A stretch of 5,202 nt of DNA from contig JAEZPL010000470.1 in assembly GCA_023413605.1 (NCBI GenBank), forward strand, positions 1 through 5,202. The letters run 5' to 3'. The stretch comes from Pseudomonadota bacterium (GTDB taxonomy: Bacteria > Pseudomonadota > Alphaproteobacteria > Azospirillales > Azospirillaceae). Positions within the stretch are counted from its first letter, which is position 1. Every line of letters begins with the position of its first letter. Positions 1-4,737 of this stretch are shown here, piece after piece. Both the position numbers and the translations under genes were made by a program. The notes beneath the pieces were generated by a model, which was not told the DNA's origin, made no database searches, and worked only from the letters and a program-made list of their open reading frames with translations.

Positions 1-179
1 TCCGCCCGCTTGCCGTCCACGCGGATCTGGCCGGTGCGCAGCAGCTTCTGCAGATAGCCGTGCCCCACGTCGGGGAAATGGCGCTTGAACCAGCGGTCGA
101 GCCGGATGTCGGCCTCGTCGGACGACACGGTCCGGGTCTCGACGTTGCCGGACGGGGTGGAGGCTTTGGTTTCACTCAT
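1..179 (-). CDS. rluC: RluA/RluC-family 23S rRNA pseudouridine synthase, N-terminal fragment
   Basis: This is the first 59 codons of a minus-strand gene that runs off the left edge. Enzymes of this family isomerise specific uridines in 23S rRNA to pseudouridine in the cytoplasm. The visible part is a short variable leader (residues 1-24) followed by an S4 RNA-binding domain. The S4 signature is RLDRWFKRHFPDVGHGYLQ at about 26-44, then KLLRTGQIRVDGKRA to the edge. The LLRTGQIRVDGKR pattern resembles RluC more than RluD. The catalytic domain with its Asp lies outside the window, so the exact target cannot be assigned. The ATG at 177-179 is the only start that leaves a short leader before the S4 domain. 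No clear Shine-Dalgarno precedes it. The gene diverges from the isochorismatase-like gene across a 137-bp gap. Confidence 0.82.
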   Translation of the reverse strand, partial: MSETKASTPSGNVETRTVSSDEADIRLDRWFKRHFPDVGHGYLQKLLRTGQIRVDGKRA

Positions 180-207
180 CAGACGGGTACCGACGCAAGA
201 GAAGGCA

Positions 208-224
208 CGGCCTCGAACAGGCCG
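208..224. repeat. 17-bp hairpin sequence, copy 1 (copy 2 inside rarA)
   Basis: CGGCCTCGAACAGGCCG forms a 6-bp stem (CGGCCT/AGGCCG) with a 5-base loop. It lies in the divergent gap between the rluC-like and isochorismatase-like genes. The identical 17 bases occur at 3082-3098, in the start of rarA, where the minus strand reads GLFEA. Apart from this hairpin I see no convincing promoter, operator or gene in 180-316. Chance or shared favoured codons are both possible explanations. Confidence 0.55.
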
Positions 225-316
225 GCACGGAGTCGCGGGGCATCGCGCTCACGGCGCGAATAGAGCCAGAAATGCGGCGGCTTGTCACGCGTTGGGGTTT
301 CGGCAATCCTGGCATC

Positions 317-925
317 ATGTCCTCCATGCCTGCGAATCCCCGCCCCGCATCCCTTCCCGGCAACGCCGCCTTGCTGATCGTCGACCTGCAAAAGGCCATC
401 GACGACCCGCGCTGGGCGGTGGACGGCCCGCGCAACAACCCGCAGGCGGAGACCAACATCGCCGCCCTGCTGGCCGGCTGGCGCCGCACCGGGCGCCCGG
501 TGATCCACATCCGCCACGATTCGCAGGAGCCGGAGTCCACCTACCACCCCTTCGGCGCCGGTCACGCCTTCAAGCCGGAGGCCCAGCCCGAACCGGGCGA
601 GCGCGTGGTGCCGAAGACCACCAACAGCGCCTTCATCGGCACGGACCTGGACGTGTATCTGCGCGAGCGCGACATCTGGGTTGTGGTGATCGCCGGCGTC
701 ATCACGAACAACAGCGTGGAGGCCACGGCGCGCATGGCCGGCAACCTGGGCTTCGACACGCGCGTGGTCGCCGACGCGATCTTCACCTTCGCCCGGCGCG
801 ACTACGCCGGCCGCCTGCGCACGGCGGAGGAGGTCCATGACATGAGCCTCGCCAACCTGTCCGGCGAATACGCGACGATCATGGACACGGCGGCGGTGCT
901 GGCGGCACTGGGCCAGGCGCGGTGA
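317..925 (+). CDS. Isochorismatase-fold (cysteine hydrolase-like) protein with Ser in place of the catalytic Cys
   Basis: This 202-residue cytosolic protein has the isochorismatase/nicotinamidase fold, typical in length for the family. Visible family marks are the first-strand motif ALLIVDLQ with catalytic Asp23, the lysine of VVPKTTNSAF (Lys100), and the GVIT cis-peptide-type loop followed by NNSVEATARMAG. The position normally held by the nucleophilic cysteine is Ser133 (codon AGC, 713-715). Cysteine enzymes of the fold hydrolyse amides such as nicotinamide. Isochorismatases such as EntB and PhzD lack the cysteine and cleave a vinyl ether, so an inactive protein should not be assumed. No siderophore, phenazine or NAD genes are nearby to suggest a substrate. 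I chose ATG 317. ATG 326 is also possible. ATG 272 would add 15 codons with untypical third positions. None of the three has a clear Shine-Dalgarno. The gene ends one base from the converging DUF429 gene. Confidence 0.9.
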   Translation: MSSMPANPRPASLPGNAALLIVDLQKAIDDPRWAVDGPRNNPQAETNIAALLAGWRRTGRPVIHIRHDSQEPESTYHPFGAGHAFKPEAQPEPGERVVPKTTNSAFIGTDLDVYLRERDIWVVVIAGVITNNSVEATARMAGNLGFDTRVVADAIFTFARRDYAGRLRTAEEVHDMSLANLSGEYATIMDTAAVLAALGQAR

Positions 926-937
926 GTCAGGCGCGGT
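914..937. repeat. 10-bp direct repeat spanning the convergent stop codons
   Basis: CAGGCGCGGT occurs at 914-923 and again at 928-937, a 14-base period. Between and partly inside the copies is TGAGTCA (923-929), a palindrome that supplies the stop codon of the plus-strand hydrolase (923-925) and of the minus-strand DUF429 gene (927-929). It may be a scar of a small tandem duplication, or chance in GC-rich DNA. There is no space here for an ordinary intergenic terminator. Confidence 0.6.
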
Positions 938-1811
938 CTCCCACCCCGAAAATCCACCCCTCCTGCCGGCGGGCACGGTCGTCCATGGCGGGCGGGTTCC
1001 ACACCTCCGGCCGGGCGGCCAGCCAGCGCAGCCCCGCGGCGGAGACCAGCGCATCCGCATCATGGTCGGTGACCGAGGCCGCCAGCCCCGCCGGCTGCGA
1101 CCCGAGAAAGGCAAGCGCCGCATCGACATCCGCCGCGTCGCGGATCTTGCGCAGGCCGAACCCGGCGCGTTTCAGGAACAGGCGCGGGTAGATCTCGCAA
1201 AACACGGTCCGGCCGGGCTGTGGCGGATCGAACGGCCAGACAGCCACGCGGTCGGGAGCGGCTCGCTTCAGCGCGCGCAGCATCCGCATGCCGGCCAGCG
1301 CGCCCTTCCCCACCTGCTTGGATCCGATCAGCTTGAAGGGGCTCTGCGGGCTGCCGTAGCCATCGGCGTGGCACATGCGCTCCGTCAGCCGATGCGGATC
1401 CCGATACCAGTCCGGCTGGAACCCGGACCGCCAATAATCGGCGCCATAGTCCGGATGCTCGGCAAAGGCGCCCCCGGCGAAGTCGGGCTGGTCGGCGGTC
1501 ACGTCTTCCACACGGTCCCACAGGTCAAAAACCGTGGCGGACTCCGGGTTCGCGAAATGGCGGCCGGCGACCTCGAAGGGCAATGAAAAGGCGCAGTCGA
1601 TGCCGACCAGCGCCGGGCCGCGCTCCAACTCCTCCAGCAGCCAGCGGAACACCGCCGTGCGCGACCACCAGCCGTTGGGCGTTTGGACGATCCGGGGCGC
1701 CGCATCCCCGGCCTCGCACGCGGCCACGGCAACGCCCGCGTAGCGCTTGCCGCGAGCGCCGGACCAGTCGATGGCAATGAAGCGGGGGAAGGTGGGGACG
1801 GTAACGCTCAC
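927..1811 (-). CDS. DUF429 family protein, predicted RNase H-like nuclease fold
   Basis: This 294-residue soluble protein matches the DUF429 pattern by eye. It has an N-terminal strand FIAIDWSGA with Asp15, a second acidic strand VGIDCAFSLPF with Asp72, the family hallmark EIYPR (Glu206), and a C-terminal TDHDADALVSAAGLR with Asp249, Asp251 and Asp253. Acidic residues placed like this fit an RNase H-type metal site, so a nuclease role is predicted, but activity and substrate are unknown. The middle section (about 80-200) is rich in aromatic residues and shows no motif I know. The start is GTG at 1809-1811, which overlaps the rarA stop as GTGA. A GGAAGG lies about 10 bases upstream, inside rarA. 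This implies translational coupling and co-transcription with rarA. The stop is one base from the stop of the converging hydrolase gene. Confidence 0.85.
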   Translation of the reverse strand: MSVTVPTFPRFIAIDWSGARGKRYAGVAVAACEAGDAAPRIVQTPNGWWSRTAVFRWLLEELERGPALVGIDCAFSLPFEVAGRHFANPESATVFDLWDRVEDVTADQPDFAGGAFAEHPDYGADYWRSGFQPDWYRDPHRLTERMCHADGYGSPQSPFKLIGSKQVGKGALAGMRMLRALKRAAPDRVAVWPFDPPQPGRTVFCEIYPRLFLKRAGFGLRKIRDAADVDAALAFLGSQPAGLAASVTDHDADALVSAAGLRWLAARPEVWNPPAMDDRARRQEGWIFGVGDRA

Positions 1812-3133
1812 CCCTCGCCGGCCTTCCGTTCCCTCAACCGCGCCCAGTATTCCTGGCGTTTCTTGATCTCGCGTTCGAAGCCGCGCTCGACCGGCTGGTA
1901 GAACTCACGCCGCGGCATGCCGTCGGGGAAGTAGTTCTGGCCGGAAAAGCCTTCCGCCGTGTCATGGTCGTAGGCGTAGCCCTGGCCGTAACCGATCTGC
2001 TTCATCAGCTTGGTCGGGGCGTTCAGGATGTGCTTGGGCGGCATCAGGGAGCCGGTCTCCTTCGCGGCCCGCACGGCGCTCTTGTAGGCGGTGTAGGCGG
2101 CGTTCGACTTGGGCGCGGTGCCGAGATAGACGACCAGCTGCGCGATGGCCAGTTCACCCTCCGGGCTGCCCAGGCGCTCGTAGGCGTCCCAGGCGGCGAT
2201 GGCTTGCGTCAGCGCGTTGGGGTCGGCCATGCCGACATCCTCCACCGCGAAGCGGGTCAGGCGGCGGGCAATGTAGCGCGGGTCCTCCCCGCCCTCCAGC
2301 ATGCGCGTGTACCAGTAGAGCGCCGCGTCGGTGTCGGACCCGCGCAGCGACTTGTGCAGCGCGCTGATGAGGTTGTAGTGCCCCTCCTGCGCCTTGTCAT
2401 AGATCGGCGCGCGGCGCTGGATGGTGGTGGCGAGCGCGTTGTTGTCCAGCACCGTGCCTTCGGGCAACGCGAACAGCTCCTCGCACAGGTTTAGGCAGAA
2501 GCGGCCGTCGCCGTCGGCCATGGCCTTCAGCGCGGCGCGCGCGTCGAGCTCCAGCGGCAGGGGACGCCCCATCTCCGCCTCGGCGCGAGTCAGCAGCTTT
2601 TCCAGCGCCGCATCGTCCAGGCGGTTCAGCACGAAGACCTGGGCGCGCGACAGAAGCGCCGCGTTCAGTTCGAAGGACGGGTTCTCGGTGGTCGCGCCGA
2701 CCAGCGTGACGGTGCCGTCTTCCACATAAGGCAGGAAACCGTCCTGCTGGGAGCGGTTGAAGCGGTGGATCTCGTCGATGAACAGCAGCGTGCCCTGCCC
2801 CGCGGCGCGGCGCGCCTTGGCGGCGTCGAACACGCGGCGCAGGTCGGCCACGCCGGAGAAGACGGCCGACAGCGGTTCGAAATGCAGGTCGGTGGACTGG
2901 GCCAGCAGCCGCGCGATGGTCGTCTTGCCGCAGCCGGGCGGCCCCCACAGGATCATGGAGGCCAGCCGGCGCGACGCCACCATGCGGCCGAGCGGGCCGT
3001 CGGGCTTCAGCAGATGCTCCTGCCCAACAACCTCGTCGATGCTGCGCGGGCGCAGCCGGTCGGCCAGCGGACGCGGGGCGCCGGCCTCGAACAGGCCGCC
3101 GGTGCCGCCGCCGGAATCGCTGCGTTTGCTCAT
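1808..3133 (-). CDS. rarA: Replication-associated recombination protein A (RarA/MgsA AAA+ ATPase)
   Basis: RarA is a clamp-loader-like AAA+ ATPase that acts at stalled or damaged replication forks and interacts with SSB. At 441 residues it has normal length. Motifs in order are Walker A GPPGCGKT (64-71), Walker B LLFIDEIHRF (116-125, Asp120/Glu121), sensor 1 region GATTENPSF (146-154), and an arginine-finger candidate in LLSRAQVF (Arg163). A sensor-2-like GDGRFCLNL follows. The C-terminal RarA tetramerisation region includes LISALHKSLRGSDTDAALYW, GGEDPRYIARRL, EDVGMADP, NAPTKLMKQIGYG and YFPDGMPRREFYQP. All key residues are present. The N-terminal leader is Gly-rich and contains GLFEAG. Start ATG 3131-3133 lacks a strong Shine-Dalgarno and follows the lipoprotein stop by 20 bases. 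The stop overlaps the start of the DUF429 gene, so the three genes are probably one transcript. Confidence 0.97.
   Translation of the reverse strand: MSKRSDSGGGTGGLFEAGAPRPLADRLRPRSIDEVVGQEHLLKPDGPLGRMVASRRLASMILWGPPGCGKTTIARLLAQSTDLHFEPLSAVFSGVADLRRVFDAAKARRAAGQGTLLFIDEIHRFNRSQQDGFLPYVEDGTVTLVGATTENPSFELNAALLSRAQVFVLNRLDDAALEKLLTRAEAEMGRPLPLELDARAALKAMADGDGRFCLNLCEELFALPEGTVLDNNALATTIQRRAPIYDKAQEGHYNLISALHKSLRGSDTDAALYWYTRMLEGGEDPRYIARRLTRFAVEDVGMADPNALTQAIAAWDAYERLGSPEGELAIAQLVVYLGTAPKSNAAYTAYKSAVRAAKETGSLMPPKHILNAPTKLMKQIGYGQGYAYDHDTAEGFSGQNYFPDGMPRREFYQPVERGFEREIKKRQEYWARLRERKAGEG
3082..3098. repeat. 17-bp hairpin sequence, copy 2, within rarA
   Basis: These bases are identical to 208-224. 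On the minus strand they fall in the rarA leader at the codons for GLFEA. The self-complementary arms could fold in the rarA mRNA about 40-50 bases after the start codon. They may equally be only the preferred codons for this peptide. Confidence 0.5.
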
Positions 3134-3153
3134 GGCGTGCTCGGTTCAGGCCC

Positions 3154-3564
3154 TCAGCGAGTCGCCGCGCCGCAGCGCTGGTAGCACTGGCGCAGCTGGT
3201 ACTGGCAGTTGTCGGTGGGCGTGAAGGGCTCCATCCGGTCCGGCCGCTCCACACCGCTCTGCGCGCGGGCAGCGACGGAATCCATGCAGGAGTTGTTGCT
3301 GCGCTCGCACTGCGAGCGGCACGAATCGTCGCTGCCGGCAGCACCGCCCAGGCGCAGCGACTGGTCGTCCGTGCCCGGGCGCTGGGGCTGGGCCGGGGTG
3401 GAGCGCGGCGGGGTGGAGGTGCCGGGCGTGGCGGTTGAAGCCGCGGGTGCGGAAAGGGAACCGGCCGGCGGGCCGGATCGCCGTGCCGGCGCGTCCGAAC
3501 AGGCGGACAGCGCGACCAGAGTAAGGGCTAACATCGGCCCCAGAATGGTGATCGGACGGAACAT
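3154..3564 (-). CDS. Small lipoprotein with Pro/Ser/Thr linker and six-cysteine C-terminal module
   Basis: I do not recognise a named family. The 136-residue product begins with a lipoprotein signal peptide: Arg3, a hydrophobic stretch (5-19) and lipobox LSAC with Cys22 as the lipidated residue. Ser at +2 suggests outer-membrane sorting. Residues about 25-65 are a low-complexity Pro/Ser/Thr/Ala linker. The C-terminal module (78-136) has six cysteines at 82, 86, 93, 120, 127 and 131. Their spacing is CX3CX6C, 26 residues, then CX6CX3C, a mirror-symmetric pattern. It would suit an oxidised periplasmic helical hairpin held by three disulfides; this is inference. I chose ATG 3562-3564, with GGGAG 11 bases upstream, over ATG 3580-3582, which has no Shine-Dalgarno and would put six residues before the signal peptide. 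It is first of an apparent operon with rarA 20 bases downstream. Confidence 0.78.
   Translation of the reverse strand: MFRPITILGPMLALTLVALSACSDAPARRSGPPAGSLSAPAASTATPGTSTPPRSTPAQPQRPGTDDQSLRLGGAAGSDDSCRSQCERSNNSCMDSVAARAQSGVERPDRMEPFTPTDNCQYQLRQCYQRCGAATR
3377..3398 (+). other. Canonical G-quadruplex-forming motif
   Basis: Four G-runs of three or four on the plus strand (3377-3379, 3384-3387, 3390-3392, 3395-3398) are separated by loops of 4, 2 and 2 bases, which satisfies the standard G3+N1-7 rule. The motif lies on the template strand of the lipoprotein gene and encodes part of its proline-rich linker. Folding is possible but unproven, and a GC-rich genome will contain many such motifs. 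Confidence 0.5.
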
Positions 3565-3612
3565 CTCGGCTACGGCTCCCATTGTTCTTGCGCGGCCAGG
3601 GGCGTTGGCGGA

Positions 3613-3629
3613 TGGTCCTGACTGGACCA
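3613..3629. promoter_or_regulatory. Perfect inverted repeat in divergent intergenic region, candidate operator
   Basis: TGGTCC-TGACT-GGACCA is a perfect 6-bp inverted repeat with a 5-base spacer. It sits near the middle of the gap between the minus-strand lipoprotein start (3564) and the plus-strand membrane protein start (3686). The place suits a dimeric regulator controlling both genes, but no regulator gene is adjacent and I see no convincing -35/-10 pair. A hairpin in a leader RNA is the alternative. Confidence 0.4.
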
Positions 3630-3670
3630 GCCGCGGGCTCGGCGCCCACTATGCCGGGAACGCAAGCGAT

Positions 3671-3675
3671 AAGGA
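3671..3675 (+). promoter_or_regulatory. Shine-Dalgarno that decides the start of the small membrane protein
   Basis: AAGGA lies 10 bases before ATG 3686 but only one base before ATG 3677, so the second ATG is the better start. Confidence 0.6.
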
Positions 3676-3685
3676 AATGACTCAA

Positions 3686-3949
3686 ATGGGCCCCACCAGC
3701 GGAGGACAGCCTTCACGGCGACGCAGCTCGGCGATGATTTTTGCCGCACTGCTCATCGGCGGCCTTGTTCTGCTCATCATCCGCATGCTGTCGATGCCGA
3801 CGGTCAGCTTCGGCGAGATCCTGCTGCCGGCGCTGGCCGGCGTGGCGATGGCCGCGGCCATCGCCTTCATCGTCATCCGCGACCGGCGCGAACGCGACGC
3901 CCTGCCCCCGTCGCGGCGCGACTCGCAGGATCAAGGCATGCCGGACTGA
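3686..3949 (+). CDS. Small two-helix inner-membrane protein of unknown function
   Basis: I do not recognise the family of this 87-residue protein. It has a short basic N-terminus with RRR (11-13), then hydrophobic segment 1 (AMIFAALLIGGLVLLII, about 16-32). A short linker with MPTVSFGE follows, then hydrophobic segment 2 (ILLPALAGVAMAAAIAFIVI, about 45-65). The tail is highly charged, beginning RDRRERD. The charge pattern suggests both ends in the cytoplasm with a short periplasmic turn (inference). Third codon positions are G/C rich as in its neighbours, which supports real coding. The start is set by the AAGGA at 3671-3675. It diverges from the lipoprotein-rarA operon and converges on the YqaA-like gene, separated by a stem-loop. 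It could be a small accessory subunit or a stand-alone envelope protein. Confidence 0.7.
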   Translation: MGPTSGGQPSRRRSSAMIFAALLIGGLVLLIIRMLSMPTVSFGEILLPALAGVAMAAAIAFIVIRDRRERDALPPSRRDSQDQGMPD

Positions 3950-3959
3950 GGATCGTTCT

Positions 3960-3998
3960 AGTTCGTGTGAAGCGCCTGATCAGCGCCTCACACGAACT
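3960..3998. terminator. Bidirectional stem-loop between convergent genes
   Basis: An 11-bp perfect stem (AGTTCGTGTGA at 3960-3970 with TCACACGAACT at 3988-3998) continues after one mismatch into four more pairs (3972-3975 with 3983-3986), leaving a 7-base loop. One arm contains the last codons and stop of the YqaA-like gene. No U-run follows in either direction, so it may act as a weak intrinsic terminator or as an mRNA 3'-end stabiliser for both converging transcripts. Confidence 0.7.
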
Positions 3999-4566
3999 TG
4001 AAGCTCAACAGTCCCCCAATGACGATCACCAGCAACACGGTGGTGACCAGCATCAGCCGTTTCTCGATGATGTCCCGCACCTGCGGCCCGTAGAAGTGCA
4101 GCAGGATCGCGATCATGTAGAATCGCGAGAATCGCGCGACGATCGAGCACAGGATGAACACCGTCAGGTCCAGGTGCGCGAATCCCGCGGTGATCGTCAG
4201 AAGCTTGTACGGAATCGGCGTCACGCCCTTCAGGATCAGGAACCAGGGGCCGAATTCGGCGAACATGTCCTGGAACCGTTGGAACGAATCCTGGGCGTTG
4301 TAGAAGTCGATGATGAGCCGGCCGACGCTCTCGAACAGATAGAACCCGACCGCATAGCCGAACAAGCCGCCGATCAGCGAGGCCAGGGCGCAGATGTTCG
4401 TGTAGCGCCAGAGCTTCTTCGGCTCCGCCAGGCACATCGGCACCAGCATGATGTCCGGCGGGAGCGGGAAGAAGGAGCTTTCCGCGAAGGACACGCCGGC
4501 CATCCACCAGACGGCGTCCTTGCGTGCGGAGAGCTGTAAAATACGATTGTAGAGAGGTCTCAGCAT
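3988..4566 (-). CDS. YqaA/DedA-like (SNARE-associated, VTT-domain) inner-membrane protein
   Basis: This 192-residue membrane protein belongs to the YqaA branch of the DedA/VTT superfamily, whose members are linked to lipid translocation and membrane-potential homeostasis. Recognisable marks are FAESSFFPLPPDIMLVP (27-43, re-entrant segment with the conserved acid and prolines), a glycine-rich helix around GGLFGYAVGFYLFE (66-79), and LKGVTPIPYKLLTITAGF (112-129), which stands where DedA proteins carry their conserved Arg-Pro motif. ARFSRFYMIA (144-153) and a final hydrophobic helix (about 172-188) follow. Start ATG 4564-4566 gives the usual short leader before the first membrane segment. Its best Shine-Dalgarno (GGGAG) is far upstream, across a CG-repeat. 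The first codons are unusually A/T rich (AGA, CGT, ATT, TTA), which may keep the start region open. It lies downstream of rplQ but behind terminator-like hairpins, so it is probably separately transcribed. Confidence 0.9.
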   Translation of the reverse strand: MLRPLYNRILQLSARKDAVWWMAGVSFAESSFFPLPPDIMLVPMCLAEPKKLWRYTNICALASLIGGLFGYAVGFYLFESVGRLIIDFYNAQDSFQRFQDMFAEFGPWFLILKGVTPIPYKLLTITAGFAHLDLTVFILCSIVARFSRFYMIAILLHFYGPQVRDIIEKRLMLVTTVLLVIVIGGLLSFKFV

Positions 4567-4616
4567 ACCGCGCGCGCGGCGCTCTCCCGTCTGTTGCGAA
4601 ACCCGGAAAACCGGAA

Positions 4617-4650
4617 GCCCTCCCCCCAGGAATGAACCCGGGAGGAGGGC
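4617..4650 (-). terminator. Intrinsic terminator candidate for the rplQ operon
   Basis: GCCCTCC (4617-4623) pairs with GGAGGGC (4644-4650). After one mismatch, CCC pairs with GGG, for about 10 pairs in all. Read on the minus strand, the stem is followed by a T-enriched stretch (TTCCGGTTTTCCGGGTTT). It lies 76 bases past the rplQ stop and before the YqaA-like gene, the expected place for the end of the ribosomal operon. Confidence 0.65.
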
Positions 4651-4662
4651 CGGTCGATCACC

Positions 4663-4737
4663 TATATCGGTTGCCGAAGCTGAGAGGGCAACGGCAACGA
4701 TAGGATTTCATCGGGTCTCGGCCGATCAGGCCTGACC
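4663..4737 (-). other. Two further stem-loops in the rplQ 3' region
   Basis: The first overlaps the rplQ stop: GGTC/GACC (4714-4717, 4734-4737) and GGCC/GGCC (4720-4723, 4729-4732) around a 5-base GATCA loop. The second pairs TTGCCG (4671-4676) with CGGCAA (4692-4697) and has partly paired flanks. A tandem GGCAAC GGCAAC lies at 4687-4698. With the terminator further left, the transcript end would carry three hairpins. I see no gene in 4567-4725. Confidence 0.45.

Noticed and set aside
283..311. TTGTCA with AATCCT 17 bases later as a promoter of the hydrolase
   Set aside because: The -10 match is poor and would place the transcription start almost at the start codon; too weak to list.
85..840. 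Plus-strand 251-codon frame overlapping the hydrolase
   Set aside because: Its Arg/His/Ala/Gly-rich composition is typical of a shifted GC-rich frame, and it covers a gene with clear family motifs.
179..1129. Long minus-strand open frame of over 300 codons opposite the hydrolase gene
   Set aside because: It overlaps two well-supported genes, has no recognisable motif and reflects the lack of stop codons in GC-rich antisense frames. Only its last 45 or so codons (180-316) fall outside real genes; these are discussed as a possible remnant.
2397..3344. Minus-strand 315-codon frame over rarA and the lipoprotein
   Set aside because: It is a shifted frame of rarA with low-complexity Arg/Ala composition; rarA has every expected AAA+ motif.
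3209..3949. Upstream extension of the small membrane protein to 246 residues
   Set aside because: The added part runs antisense through the lipoprotein gene. The Shine-Dalgarno and hydrophobicity support the start at 3686.
4119..4136. Tandem 9-bp repeat AGAATCGCG in the YqaA-like gene
   Set aside because: It encodes a repeated Arg-Phe pair in a normal membrane-protein segment and keeps the frame; probably codon coincidence.
3967..4539. Plus-strand 190-codon frame opposite the YqaA-like gene
   Set aside because: It is rich in Gln, His, Asp and Arg, the typical complement of a membrane-protein gene, and has no plausible domain.
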